5,946 nt of DNA from an uncultured Prevotella sp. (GTDB taxonomy: Bacteria > Bacteroidota > Bacteroidia > Bacteroidales > Bacteroidaceae): assembly GCA_900553965.1 (NCBI GenBank), contig USFX01000167.1, positions 1 through 5,946 of the forward strand, in the 5' to 3' direction. The first letter of the stretch is position 1. Every line of letters starts with the position of its first letter. Shown here in pieces: positions 1-5,946 of the stretch. The position numbers were made by a program, and so were the translations under genes. The notes beneath the pieces were generated by a model that was given only the letters and a program-made list of their open reading frames with translations, was not told the DNA's origin and did no database searches.

Positions 1-688
1 GGCGGGGGGTACGGCTGCCGTGATGGACAAGCAGGTTGTGGTGGAACGACGCACCGGAGCCACCCCAGTTACCGCCATATCCATGGGCGCCCTTGGTATG
101 GCCGGAGTTGACAAGGCTCTGAGCCACGAGACTCCACTGAAGTGTGGTATTCCTGTTGCCAAGCACGGAGCAGCATTCGTCAATGCTCCAGCTCATGGAA
201 CAGTGGTCTATCATGATGTCGCTGGTGTCGAAGCCGCCGAAGCCGTCCCATCCGTCGGCACCGTCCTTAAGGACATGTTTGTTTCCGAGGCGGAAGCGCA
301 TGTAGCGCACGATGACATTGCTGCCCTTGATCGACACGGGATAGTCTGCCAGACATATACCGCCGCCGGGAGCTGTCTGGCCGGCAATGGTGGTACTTCC
401 GGGAATATTGAGCGCCGACTCAAGATGGATTGTTCCCGAAACGTCGAAGACAATAGTCTTCGTTCCCTTCTGGCCGAGAGCCCAACGCAGGGAACCCGCG
501 CCGGAATCGTTAAGGTTGGTCACATGATATACCGCGCCGCCACGTCCTCCGGTCACGTAGCGTCCGAAACCTTCGGCACCGGGAAAGGCCGGTGTCTTCT
601 CCTGAGCGTCCTGAGCCATAGCCGGAACGCCGGCCGAGGAGAGCATGAGCGCAACTGCGCCCGCTGCGATTTTTCCTTTGAGTTTCAT
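1..688 (-). CDS. Secreted pectate lyase, polysaccharide lyase family 1 (3' end cut by window)
   Basis: This frame is open from an ATG at 688 to the window edge, giving 229 codons without a stop; the C-terminus is missing. Residues 1-25 form a signal peptide: a basic start (MKLKGK), a hydrophobic core, and an AMA-QD type signal peptidase I site. There is no lipobox, so the enzyme is probably periplasmic or secreted rather than lipid-anchored. The mature part opens with FPGAEGFGRYVTGGRGG (35-51), the usual N-terminus of Bacteroidetes PL1 lyases. It continues with SGAGSLRWAL (62-71), IAGQTAPGGG (101-110), IDHCSMSWSIDE (160-171), KGAHGYGGNWGG (199-210) and HHNLLVHHGSRTPR (216-229). The last motif resembles the conserved SRxPR segment that carries the catalytic arginine region in the family. 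PL1 enzymes are right-handed beta-helices that cleave de-esterified homogalacturonan by calcium-dependent beta-elimination. Pectate versus pectin preference cannot be told from this part. A terminator and promoter upstream suggest a transcript separate from the SusCD operon. Confidence 0.93.
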   Translation of the reverse strand, partial: MKLKGKIAAGAVALMLSSAGVPAMAQDAQEKTPAFPGAEGFGRYVTGGRGGAVYHVTNLNDSGAGSLRWALGQKGTKTIVFDVSGTIHLESALNIPGSTTIAGQTAPGGGICLADYPVSIKGSNVIVRYMRFRLGNKHVLKDGADGWDGFGGFDTSDIMIDHCSMSWSIDECCSVLGNRNTTLQWSLVAQSLVNSGHTKGAHGYGGNWGGSGASFHHNLLVHHGSRTPR

Positions 689-899
689 AATCGTTATTTT
701 GTTTGTCGTTTATTGTTTTATTCTTTGACTTCGCCATCCAATACTTCCTTGCCGCATTATGAAAGCCCGAAGCCTCCCGTATTTTTATCTGACAGACTAC
801 AGGGAGTTCGACAAGGCCATTAACGGCAACATGCGACATCGCAAAAATAGTCAAACCGAAAGCAATCATACTCGCCTGAAATTGCTGAGGTCTACCTAT
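689..899 (-). other. Probable long 5' leader of the pectate lyase mRNA
   Basis: If transcription starts about seven bases after the TAnnTTTG box, the lyase transcript carries an untranslated leader of roughly 210 bases. The last ~45 bases before the start codon (689-733) are A-rich and C/T-poor on the minus strand, with repeated AAAC/AAAT units and no Shine-Dalgarno motif, as is common for Bacteroidetes start regions. The remainder is of mixed composition. I saw no riboswitch class I can name and no strong hairpin. A frame starting with ATG at 869 runs through the leader and into the lyase out of frame; I do not regard it as a gene. Confidence 0.4.
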
Positions 900-914
900 C
901 TTCTGCAAAGGTAG
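892..914. repeat. Inverted repeat CTACCT-N11-AGGTAG across the promoter -7 box
   Basis: CTACCT (892-897) and AGGTAG (909-914) form a perfect 6-bp dyad with an 11-base spacer. It spans the predicted transcription start and includes most of the TACCTTTG box. Its spacer equals that of the dyad at 934-956, and the two centres are 42 bases apart. It could be a repressor site, or a coincidence arising from the promoter box sequence. Confidence 0.2.
906..913 (-). promoter_or_regulatory. Candidate Bacteroidetes -7 promoter box (TACCTTTG) for the lyase gene
   Basis: Read on the minus strand, these bases are TACCTTTG, an exact match to the Bacteroidetes primary-sigma -7 consensus TAnnTTTG. The box sits immediately after a very AT-rich stretch (915-945) and between the upstream terminator and the lyase start, which is where a promoter is needed. 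No clear TTTG -33 element is found 19-23 bases upstream. That could mean the promoter depends on an activator, as PUL promoters often do. The predicted start is near 899. Confidence 0.55.
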
Positions 915-1082
915 CGATAAATTATTATATATATGATTAATTTTTGATGCTAATCACGTATTTTTTTGATGGTTACGCCAGTTTTTGTAGCATAAAGATA
1001 ACATACGACGCCGGAATAAAATACTTTAAGGACTTCTGAAACGAAAAAGATAAGAATAAACAAAGACGAAATGATATTTGCC
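914..1082. other. AT-rich intergenic segment between terminator and lyase promoter
   Basis: This segment is markedly AT-rich, with runs of A or T and an ATATATAT tract near 926-933. TTTTTGATG occurs twice, at 941-949 and 963-971, 22 bases apart. No coding frame with family resemblance, RNA gene or mobile-element end was recognised. It most likely holds upstream regulatory DNA for the lyase promoter. Confidence 0.4.
934..956. promoter_or_regulatory. Inverted repeat TGATTA-N11-TAATCA, candidate operator upstream of the lyase promoter
   Basis: The left arm TGATTA (934-939) and right arm TAATCA (951-956) form a perfect 6-bp dyad with an 11-base spacer. The site lies about 35-58 bases upstream of the predicted transcription start, the usual place for a dimeric activator such as a PUL-linked hybrid two-component or AraC-type regulator. 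A dyad this short can occur by chance in a few hundred AT-rich bases, and no regulator gene is in the window. Confidence 0.25.
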
Positions 1083-1133
1083 AAAAAGAAAAAAAGAAAA
1101 GGTACCTCCCATATTTCCATGGGGAAGTACCTT
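1083..1133 (-). terminator. Rho-independent terminator closing the SusC-SusD-lipoprotein operon
   Basis: AAGGTAC (1099-1105) pairs perfectly with GTACCTT (1127-1133). The stem continues past one mismatch through TCCC/GGGA and AT pairs, with a one-base bulge, around a short loop near 1113-1118. On the minus strand the hairpin is followed directly by a T-rich tract with 15 T residues in 18 bases (1083-1100). It begins 38 bases after the stop codon of the beta-helix lipoprotein gene. On the plus strand no T-run follows the hairpin, so it acts in one direction only. It separates the operon from the lyase gene. Confidence 0.88.
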
Positions 1134-1171
1134 ATTGCTCATGTCATTATCAGACGTTATGTCCGATAGTG

Positions 1172-2878
1172 TCAATACCAGCGGGGATCGCCGGGAGTCG
1201 GCTTGCTGGCTCCGCCAAGGTCACCACTGATGACTGTGAAGTCATCGTTAGCGGCGTCCTTGAATGTTCCGGCGGCGTCAGTCGACAATGTCGTTCCATC
1301 AACCTGAGCCTTGGGAGTCGGATCTTCTTCCGAATTTATACGCCAAAGAACATCGCTCGTGAAACAGAGTCCGTCTACGTTAGGCACTGCATCGCCCGTA
1401 TAGAACTCAAGACCGGTCGCTCCGAATGTCGGGCCGAACAGACAGTCCTTAACCTCAAATTTGGAGACCTTGCGGCCCTTGTAGTCTACGACATACTTCT
1501 TGTCGGCACTGCATCTCCAGAACGTACAATGATTGACGCTCACTTCTTTCGGATCCTTGCCTTTTGTTCCGGTGAAGAGAACCTGACATGTAGAGAACGT
1601 ACTATTGCTGACCTTGATGTTGTTAATTTCGGCATTTGCATTGTCGGCATTAACAATACCGTAACCACCGATGGAGTCGCAGAAACAACCGTCAATATCA
1701 ACATTCTCAATAGATGCACTGGTCTGGATACGGATGACACCACGCTTCCACTTGATATTGCAATCCTTCAACGTAACGGAGCCGATGGCTGCGCCGGAAT
1801 TACCAATATTGAAGAGATACTTGCCACCATAGTTGTTATCACCCTCATCGGGCATAGGACCATAGAAATTCAGACGCTCGAAGTGGAAACCACCGACTTT
1901 CTCACCTGCAACAACTGTGAAATTACCGGTCACGTCGAATTCTGCATTTCCTGCAAGCGTCAGACCTGTTACAAATGTCAGCTTGCCCGTCGTGGCAGGA
2001 ATGGCGAGTGTCTCCAACTTATACAAAGTACCACCTTCCAATACGAATGTAATGTCGGCATCGGGATGAGCCTGAATCACGGAGTCGATGGAATTGGTGT
2101 AGTCAGTGACAGATCTCTTGAACCACTTGTAGCTCTCTGACTCGTCGAGTCCACGGAGATCGACAACCTCACCCTCATAGCTTTCAGAAGCGACTGTGGA
2201 GAAACGCACCTTTCCTTTGTACTCGTCACCAAGATAAGCGACGGCGCGATAGGCTGTCTTCGGTTCAAGACCACGGATGATTGTCTCCTTGGCGTCAATC
2301 ATCTCCTGAGCTTTCTCGGTATAATTGCCGGCTTCGTCTTTCTCAAAAATAATCTCATCGACAATCTCATCGGTCTCGTCCTTGATGACTTCAATGCGGT
2401 CGTAGACGACATCATCGGAGAAGTCCCACTTCAGACGGGCTGCAACGTCGATAAGGTCGGTCGTCTGCATGGATTTGAGAGCAGTCGGATAATCAAGAGA
2501 AGTCGTTGTCAAAGAGAACACTTTCGATGTCAATCCGTTCGTCGTATTGGCAGAGTTGATATCGATGTTATACTCTCTGTCATACCCAAGATTGTCGAAA
2601 CGGCACTTCAACTCACTCGTCTCAATTGTGCGAGTGTCGCTTCCGTCATTGGCGGAGATCGTGACGACATACTTGTTGGCTGTATTGTAGTTGTCCCACT
2701 TGATTATCATGTAGGGAATCTTGTCTGCAGTCAGACCATGCTCGATGTTGTCTTCAGAAATAATCGGGCGGAAAAGTCCGTCGGGACCGGACAGGTCGTC
2801 ATCACTACAGCCAGTAAATGTCGTCATGCCGGTTGCAACCGCAGCTATCAATAATATTGATTTAAATATCTTTTTCAT
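1172..2878 (-). CDS. Surface lipoprotein with FnIII-like domains and a DUF4957/DUF5123 beta-helix
   Basis: The 568-residue protein starts MKKIFK, has a hydrophobic core and a lipobox-like TFTGC with the lipidated cysteine at 24. The following SDDD is an acidic stretch of the kind that sends Bacteroidetes lipoproteins to the cell surface. Residues ~35-127 and ~130-229 look like two FnIII-type beta-sandwiches (WDNYNTANKYVV; WDFSDDVVYDRIEV; LEPKTAYRAVAYLG). Residues ~250-510 look like a right-handed beta-helix, with repeating turns such as KDCNI, DGCFC, SNSTF, NHCTF and KDCLF. The C-terminus GDPRWY is typical of DUF5123 proteins. From family knowledge, DUF4957/DUF5123 lipoproteins occur beside SusCD in pectin loci and probably bind glycan at the surface; no catalytic activity is established that I know of. 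The gene begins 21 bases after the SusD stop, in the SusE/F-like position, so it is very likely co-transcribed. A non-catalytic glycan-binding role is inference; a lyase-like activity is possible. Confidence 0.88.
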   Translation of the reverse strand: MKKIFKSILLIAAVATGMTTFTGCSDDDLSGPDGLFRPIISEDNIEHGLTADKIPYMIIKWDNYNTANKYVVTISANDGSDTRTIETSELKCRFDNLGYDREYNIDINSANTTNGLTSKVFSLTTTSLDYPTALKSMQTTDLIDVAARLKWDFSDDVVYDRIEVIKDETDEIVDEIIFEKDEAGNYTEKAQEMIDAKETIIRGLEPKTAYRAVAYLGDEYKGKVRFSTVASESYEGEVVDLRGLDESESYKWFKRSVTDYTNSIDSVIQAHPDADITFVLEGGTLYKLETLAIPATTGKLTFVTGLTLAGNAEFDVTGNFTVVAGEKVGGFHFERLNFYGPMPDEGDNNYGGKYLFNIGNSGAAIGSVTLKDCNIKWKRGVIRIQTSASIENVDIDGCFCDSIGGYGIVNADNANAEINNIKVSNSTFSTCQVLFTGTKGKDPKEVSVNHCTFWRCSADKKYVVDYKGRKVSKFEVKDCLFGPTFGATGLEFYTGDAVPNVDGLCFTSDVLWRINSEEDPTPKAQVDGTTLSTDAAGTFKDAANDDFTVISGDLGGASKPTPGDPRWY

Positions 2879-2899
2879 ATTTGTAATCTATTATACGGA

Positions 2900-5068
2900 T
2901 TAATAGTTTTCCTGATTTATTACTCCAACAATAACATTGTTACCCTCTCCCATCATCGAATCATTCAGGCCATAGCCGTCGTTACTGAGGACAGAGCTTG
3001 AATTAAGCGTGGTAATACAGATAGGCAAGAGATAGGGAACGCTCTTTGTCGGAGAAGTGAGGGCACCGTCGCTGTAGCCACGATACAGACGTGTGGCATA
3101 ATCGCTGGCATAATATGTCGTTACACGTGTCACGCCGGACTCGTCACCTTCGTTAATCGTAAATTCCTTCGTTACCGGAGCTACACCGAGAACATACTTG
3201 ATTGTTACGTTGCCTTCGGAATCCTCAACGGTCTCCTTCTTGCATTCGGGATATGACACACCCTGATACTCGTATGTTCTTACATTCTTGAGAAGATCGG
3301 AACCCCAGTTGACAGACCAATAGCCAGCACTTTCACCTGCATCGGCAAGTCTGTACTTGTCATTAAGGAACTCGACGTCAATAATCTTGTTTGTCTTGGC
3401 AACGGTCTTCTTGTAGTAGAGTTTGTCGGCCCAACCAAGATAATCGGCTGCATCGGGATATTGTGACTGTACCTCGGGAAGGTTCATCAAATCTACGTTT
3501 GTCGAAATACCCCAGCAAAGCATCTGACGCATTGTTGTCTCGAGCTTCTCGGCATAGAGATTCCAACGGATGAGGTCGAAACGACGCAGGCCTTCTCCAC
3601 CGAACTCCCATGCACGCTCATTGACGATTGCCTTGAAGAAATCATCATATCCTGTCAGACCGTTCACGTATGCCGTAACGTCGGCATCGTATGTAGGGCT
3701 GCCCTTAAAAGCTCTTGCACGCACCTGTGTGAGTGCTTCACGTGCGATAGCGGTCGGACCATTCAGCTCGTTCTCTGCCTCGGCAAGCATAAGTAGAACG
3801 TCGGAGTAGCGCATGAGCGGCCAGTTGATACCTGTTCCCTTGGAAGATTCCTTTCCGAGAGACTTTGCTGCCAGAGCGCGGTCCCACTTGCCGACGCCGA
3901 TAGCGTTGGCACGGTTGATGGCAATGGTATCGTTGGCGTGTGAATATTTGGCGCAGGTGATGTCGCGACGAAGGTCATTGTCTGCAAACGACATATAATA
4001 TGTAGGAGTCAGACCGACCTGAGCTGTCGTTGTTCCGTTGGAGCAAGAACCGGTATTGGCGACACCGATACACCAGCCCACGTCACCGCCACGGCTTTCC
4101 ACGAATGCGACTTCATAAAGAACTTCCGCGTTGTTTACTACGGTATATGCCATCTCATTGTCGAAAGCAGTCTTGAAGTCGCCGAGCGTACGGCCTTTCA
4201 TGCTTATCAGCTTCTGGCAGTAGTTCTTTGCCATCTGATAGTAGTCATTGCACGTACGAGCTGTCACCTGATTGCCACTGTTGTCAGTATATGTTACGCT
4301 CAGGTCGGCATTGCCGTTGACGTCGAGGTACTCGTCGGCGCGCTTCACCTGTCCGTCGGCTGTCTTGCCATAACCAGCGCGGAACAGAGCTATACGTGCG
4401 ATAAGTCCCATGGCGAAATCGCGGTTCATGCGCTCTATTCCACCAACATTGGCGTCAGAGAACTTCATTGACGGCTCGATGTCGACGAGCTGCTGGAGCA
4501 CACGGCTGTAAATGATGTTACGGTCTGTGCGCGGCTTGTCGATTTCCTCGCCCCACACGGCTGCCTTGTCATAATAAGGAACATCACCCCAGAAGTTGCA
4601 CATCAACAGATAACGGTATGCCTTCAAACAAACTGCCTCACCCTTGATTTGCTGCATTTCGGCGTCAGAACCGATGTCACTGTTGTCTACGCCCTGAATG
4701 ACCTGATTGGCACGGTCGATAGCCTGCAAGCAGTTGTTCCAGGCTACATAAACATCATTGAAGCCCGTTATGGCCGGTCCCTGAAGAGACCAGACCGCAC
4801 GACGGTCGTTGCCGGGGAGTCCGGCTGAGGGAGCGCTGGCCTCGACGTCGGTGTTCTGCATCCAGACATTTGACATACGCGAAGTGAACGGGTCCTCACA
4901 GAACAACACATAGATACCGTTCAAGGCATTTGTCGCATTTTCTACTGTCGAGTAGACCATCTGGTCGTCCATCTGTGACGGTGATTCAACGTCCAAGGTG
5001 TCGTTACACGAAGCGAGTGAAACAGCCCCGAACGTAGCTACCGCTATATATTTATTAATGAATTTCAT
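2900..5068 (-). CDS. SusD/RagB-family glycan-binding outer-membrane lipoprotein
   Basis: SusD-like proteins sit as a lid on the SusC barrel and bind the target glycan at the cell surface. The 722-residue product begins with a lipoprotein signal ending SLASC (lipidated Cys21), followed by NDTLDVESPSQ, a standard SusD mature start. Family hallmarks are the TPR-type helices with LKAYRYLLMCNFWGDVPYY (148-166), the LMRYSDVLLMLAEAEN segment (418-433) and VNERAWEFGGEGLRRFDLIRW (482-502). The protein is long for the family, which is commonly about 500-650 residues: some 220 residues follow the FDLIRW motif, including an apparent insertion at ~520-670. The start at 5068 gives an intact signal peptide and lies 30 bases after the SusC stop. 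The upstream gap is A-rich with no Shine-Dalgarno motif. The pair with SusC is certain from order and families; the ligand, probably a pectic oligosaccharide, is inferred from the neighbouring lyase. Confidence 0.96.
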   Translation of the reverse strand: MKFINKYIAVATFGAVSLASCNDTLDVESPSQMDDQMVYSTVENATNALNGIYVLFCEDPFTSRMSNVWMQNTDVEASAPSAGLPGNDRRAVWSLQGPAITGFNDVYVAWNNCLQAIDRANQVIQGVDNSDIGSDAEMQQIKGEAVCLKAYRYLLMCNFWGDVPYYDKAAVWGEEIDKPRTDRNIIYSRVLQQLVDIEPSMKFSDANVGGIERMNRDFAMGLIARIALFRAGYGKTADGQVKRADEYLDVNGNADLSVTYTDNSGNQVTARTCNDYYQMAKNYCQKLISMKGRTLGDFKTAFDNEMAYTVVNNAEVLYEVAFVESRGGDVGWCIGVANTGSCSNGTTTAQVGLTPTYYMSFADNDLRRDITCAKYSHANDTIAINRANAIGVGKWDRALAAKSLGKESSKGTGINWPLMRYSDVLLMLAEAENELNGPTAIAREALTQVRARAFKGSPTYDADVTAYVNGLTGYDDFFKAIVNERAWEFGGEGLRRFDLIRWNLYAEKLETTMRQMLCWGISTNVDLMNLPEVQSQYPDAADYLGWADKLYYKKTVAKTNKIIDVEFLNDKYRLADAGESAGYWSVNWGSDLLKNVRTYEYQGVSYPECKKETVEDSEGNVTIKYVLGVAPVTKEFTINEGDESGVTRVTTYYASDYATRLYRGYSDGALTSPTKSVPYLLPICITTLNSSSVLSNDGYGLNDSMMGEGNNVIVGVINQENY

Positions 5069-5098
5069 ATTCTTAAAATATTAGTTTCGTTCTATTGA

Positions 5099-5946
5099 TT
5101 AAAGAGTAACGTTGATACCGAATGTGAACGCACGGCTCTTAGGATAAGAAGAATAGTCAATGCCGGGGGTCAAACCTGAATACTTGCTGTTGCGAGCGTA
5201 AGAGCTGACTTCGGGGTCGTAGCCGTCATAACCTGTTATACAGAAGAGGTTGGTTGCTGTCACGTAGACACGCAGACGCTGTATATAAGCCTTACGGGTC
5301 AGAGACTGCGGCAGCGTATAGCCGACGGTCAGACTCTGCAGACGGAGGAACGAAGCGTCTTCCATCGCCCACTCTGTCGGAAGAATGACAGCATCGCCAC
5401 AGGAGAACGGGCTCCACATTGCCTTTGCGCCCTTACCGTTGCCACCTTCATTCCAGTAAGCGAGGTCCTCGAGGCTCGTGAGCAGCGTTCCGTTCTCAGG
5501 ATTGACATAAGAGTAAGCGTTTGACGGACTCATGATGTCGAGCATGTTGGGGTATGTACCGCTGCGGTATCTCTGCGTGCTGGCAATCTTTGTCGCATTA
5601 TATACATCGTTGCCTACGGTATATGTGAAGTTGGCTGAAATATCGAAATCATAGATTGTAGCGTTAAAGCCGAAACCGCCGGAGAATGACGGGTTGGTGT
5701 CGCCGATTACGGTGATATCCTTGTCATCAACAGTTCCATCGTTGTTGAGGTCCTGCAATTTCATCGTACCAGGACGCACGCCGATGCGGCCACCGAGAAT
5801 GGAGCAGTCTGCCACTCCCTCTTTCAATTTATACGTATTGGTCGCGGCATCATAGCTCTCGAAGTCGTTTGTCGTGTAGTAGCCGGCGTTCTTCCAGCCG
5901 TAAATCAAGCCGATAAAAATACCGATTACGGTCATACCGTAGGGTG
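5099..5946 (-). CDS. SusC/RagA-family TonB-dependent outer-membrane transporter, C-terminal part
   Basis: Only the last 281 codons are present; the frame is open across the window edge at 5946 and the plug and most of the barrel lie outside. SusC proteins import oligosaccharides through a 22-strand barrel using TonB energy. Numbering from the Met at 5935, the visible part has IGLIYGWKNAGYY (8-20) and RPGTMKLQDLNNDGTVDDKD (54-73). The latter contains an EF-hand-like calcium loop, D62-x-N64-x-D66-G. There follow ITVIGDTNPSFSGGFGF (74-90), a hallmark of SusC barrels, then FLRLQSLTVGYTLP (196-209), VYVTATNLFCITGYDGYDPE (223-242) and the final beta-strand RAFTFGINVTL. The last residue is Leu rather than the more usual aromatic residue. 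The Met at 5935 is internal, not the real start, because the open frame continues upstream of it. It is the first visible gene of the operon with SusD and the beta-helix lipoprotein. Confidence 0.95.
   Translation of the reverse strand, partial: PYGMTVIGIFIGLIYGWKNAGYYTTNDFESYDAATNTYKLKEGVADCSILGGRIGVRPGTMKLQDLNNDGTVDDKDITVIGDTNPSFSGGFGFNATIYDFDISANFTYTVGNDVYNATKIASTQRYRSGTYPNMLDIMSPSNAYSYVNPENGTLLTSLEDLAYWNEGGNGKGAKAMWSPFSCGDAVILPTEWAMEDASFLRLQSLTVGYTLPQSLTRKAYIQRLRVYVTATNLFCITGYDGYDPEVSSYARNSKYSGLTPGIDYSSYPKSRAFTFGINVTL

Noticed and set aside
211..453. Short minus-strand frame inside the lyase gene
   Set aside because: It is a shifted frame within the lyase, with Ser/Thr/Ala-rich composition typical of a shadow.
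20..823. Long open frame on the plus strand opposite the pectate lyase
   Set aside because: It lies antisense to a convincing PL1 coding region, has no family motif, and its C-terminal part runs through the lyase leader. It is best explained by codon bias of the real gene.
510..908. Minus-strand frame starting in the lyase leader (TTG at 908 or ATG at 869) and entering the lyase out of frame
   Set aside because: The first part looks mildly hydrophobic, but most of the frame overlaps the lyase and becomes Arg-rich with no resemblance to a protein family. The TTG start lies inside the promoter box. A leader peptide cannot be fully excluded.
689..1171. tRNA, riboswitch, CRISPR or mobile-element remnant in the largest intergenic region
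   Set aside because: No cloverleaf, repeat array, transposase fragment or known riboswitch core was recognised by eye. Only the terminator and promoter-like elements are supported.
1169..2140. Plus-strand open frame of about 320 codons opposite the beta-helix lipoprotein
   Set aside because: It is fully antisense to a gene with a lipoprotein signal and recognisable domains. Its translation is low in motif content and has no start signal or family resemblance.
2879..2899. Possible promoter between SusD and the beta-helix lipoprotein
   Set aside because: The gap is only 21 bases and holds no TAnnTTTG box, so co-transcription is the simpler reading.
3378..3998. Several short frames on both strands inside the SusD gene
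   Set aside because: All overlap the intact SusD frame and show no signal, motif or start context.

Overview
The window looks like part of a polysaccharide utilisation locus (PUL) from a Bacteroidales chromosome. The signs are a SusC/SusD-type outer-membrane pair, a surface lipoprotein, A-rich start regions with no Shine-Dalgarno motif, and a TAnnTTTG promoter box of the Bacteroidetes type. A gut lineage such as Muribaculaceae or Prevotellaceae would fit, but nothing here fixes the genus. All four genes lie on the minus strand, so transcription runs from high to low coordinates.

In order of transcription: (1) the C-terminal end of a SusC-family TonB-dependent transporter (5099-5946, 5' end outside the window); (2) after 30 bases, a complete and rather long SusD/RagB-family glycan-binding lipoprotein (2900-5068); (3) after 21 bases, a complete lipoprotein with two FnIII-like domains followed by a right-handed beta-helix of DUF4957/DUF5123 type (1172-2878). 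These three appear to form one operon, closed by a strong intrinsic terminator at 1083-1133. (4) After an intergenic stretch holding a TAnnTTTG promoter box and a leader of about 210 bases comes a secreted family-1 polysaccharide lyase, pectate lyase type (1-688). Its N-terminal 229 codons are present and its 3' end runs out of the window.

A likely joint role: the lyase cleaves pectic homogalacturonan by beta-elimination, the beta-helix lipoprotein and SusD hold the glycan or fragments at the cell surface, and SusC carries oligosaccharides into the periplasm with TonB energy. The pectin assignment rests on the lyase, and on the general association of DUF4957/DUF5123 proteins with such loci. 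No mobile element, CRISPR array, tRNA or rRNA was seen. The least understood parts are the beta-helix lipoprotein and the regulatory region in front of the lyase. I do not see evidence for a wholly new system.
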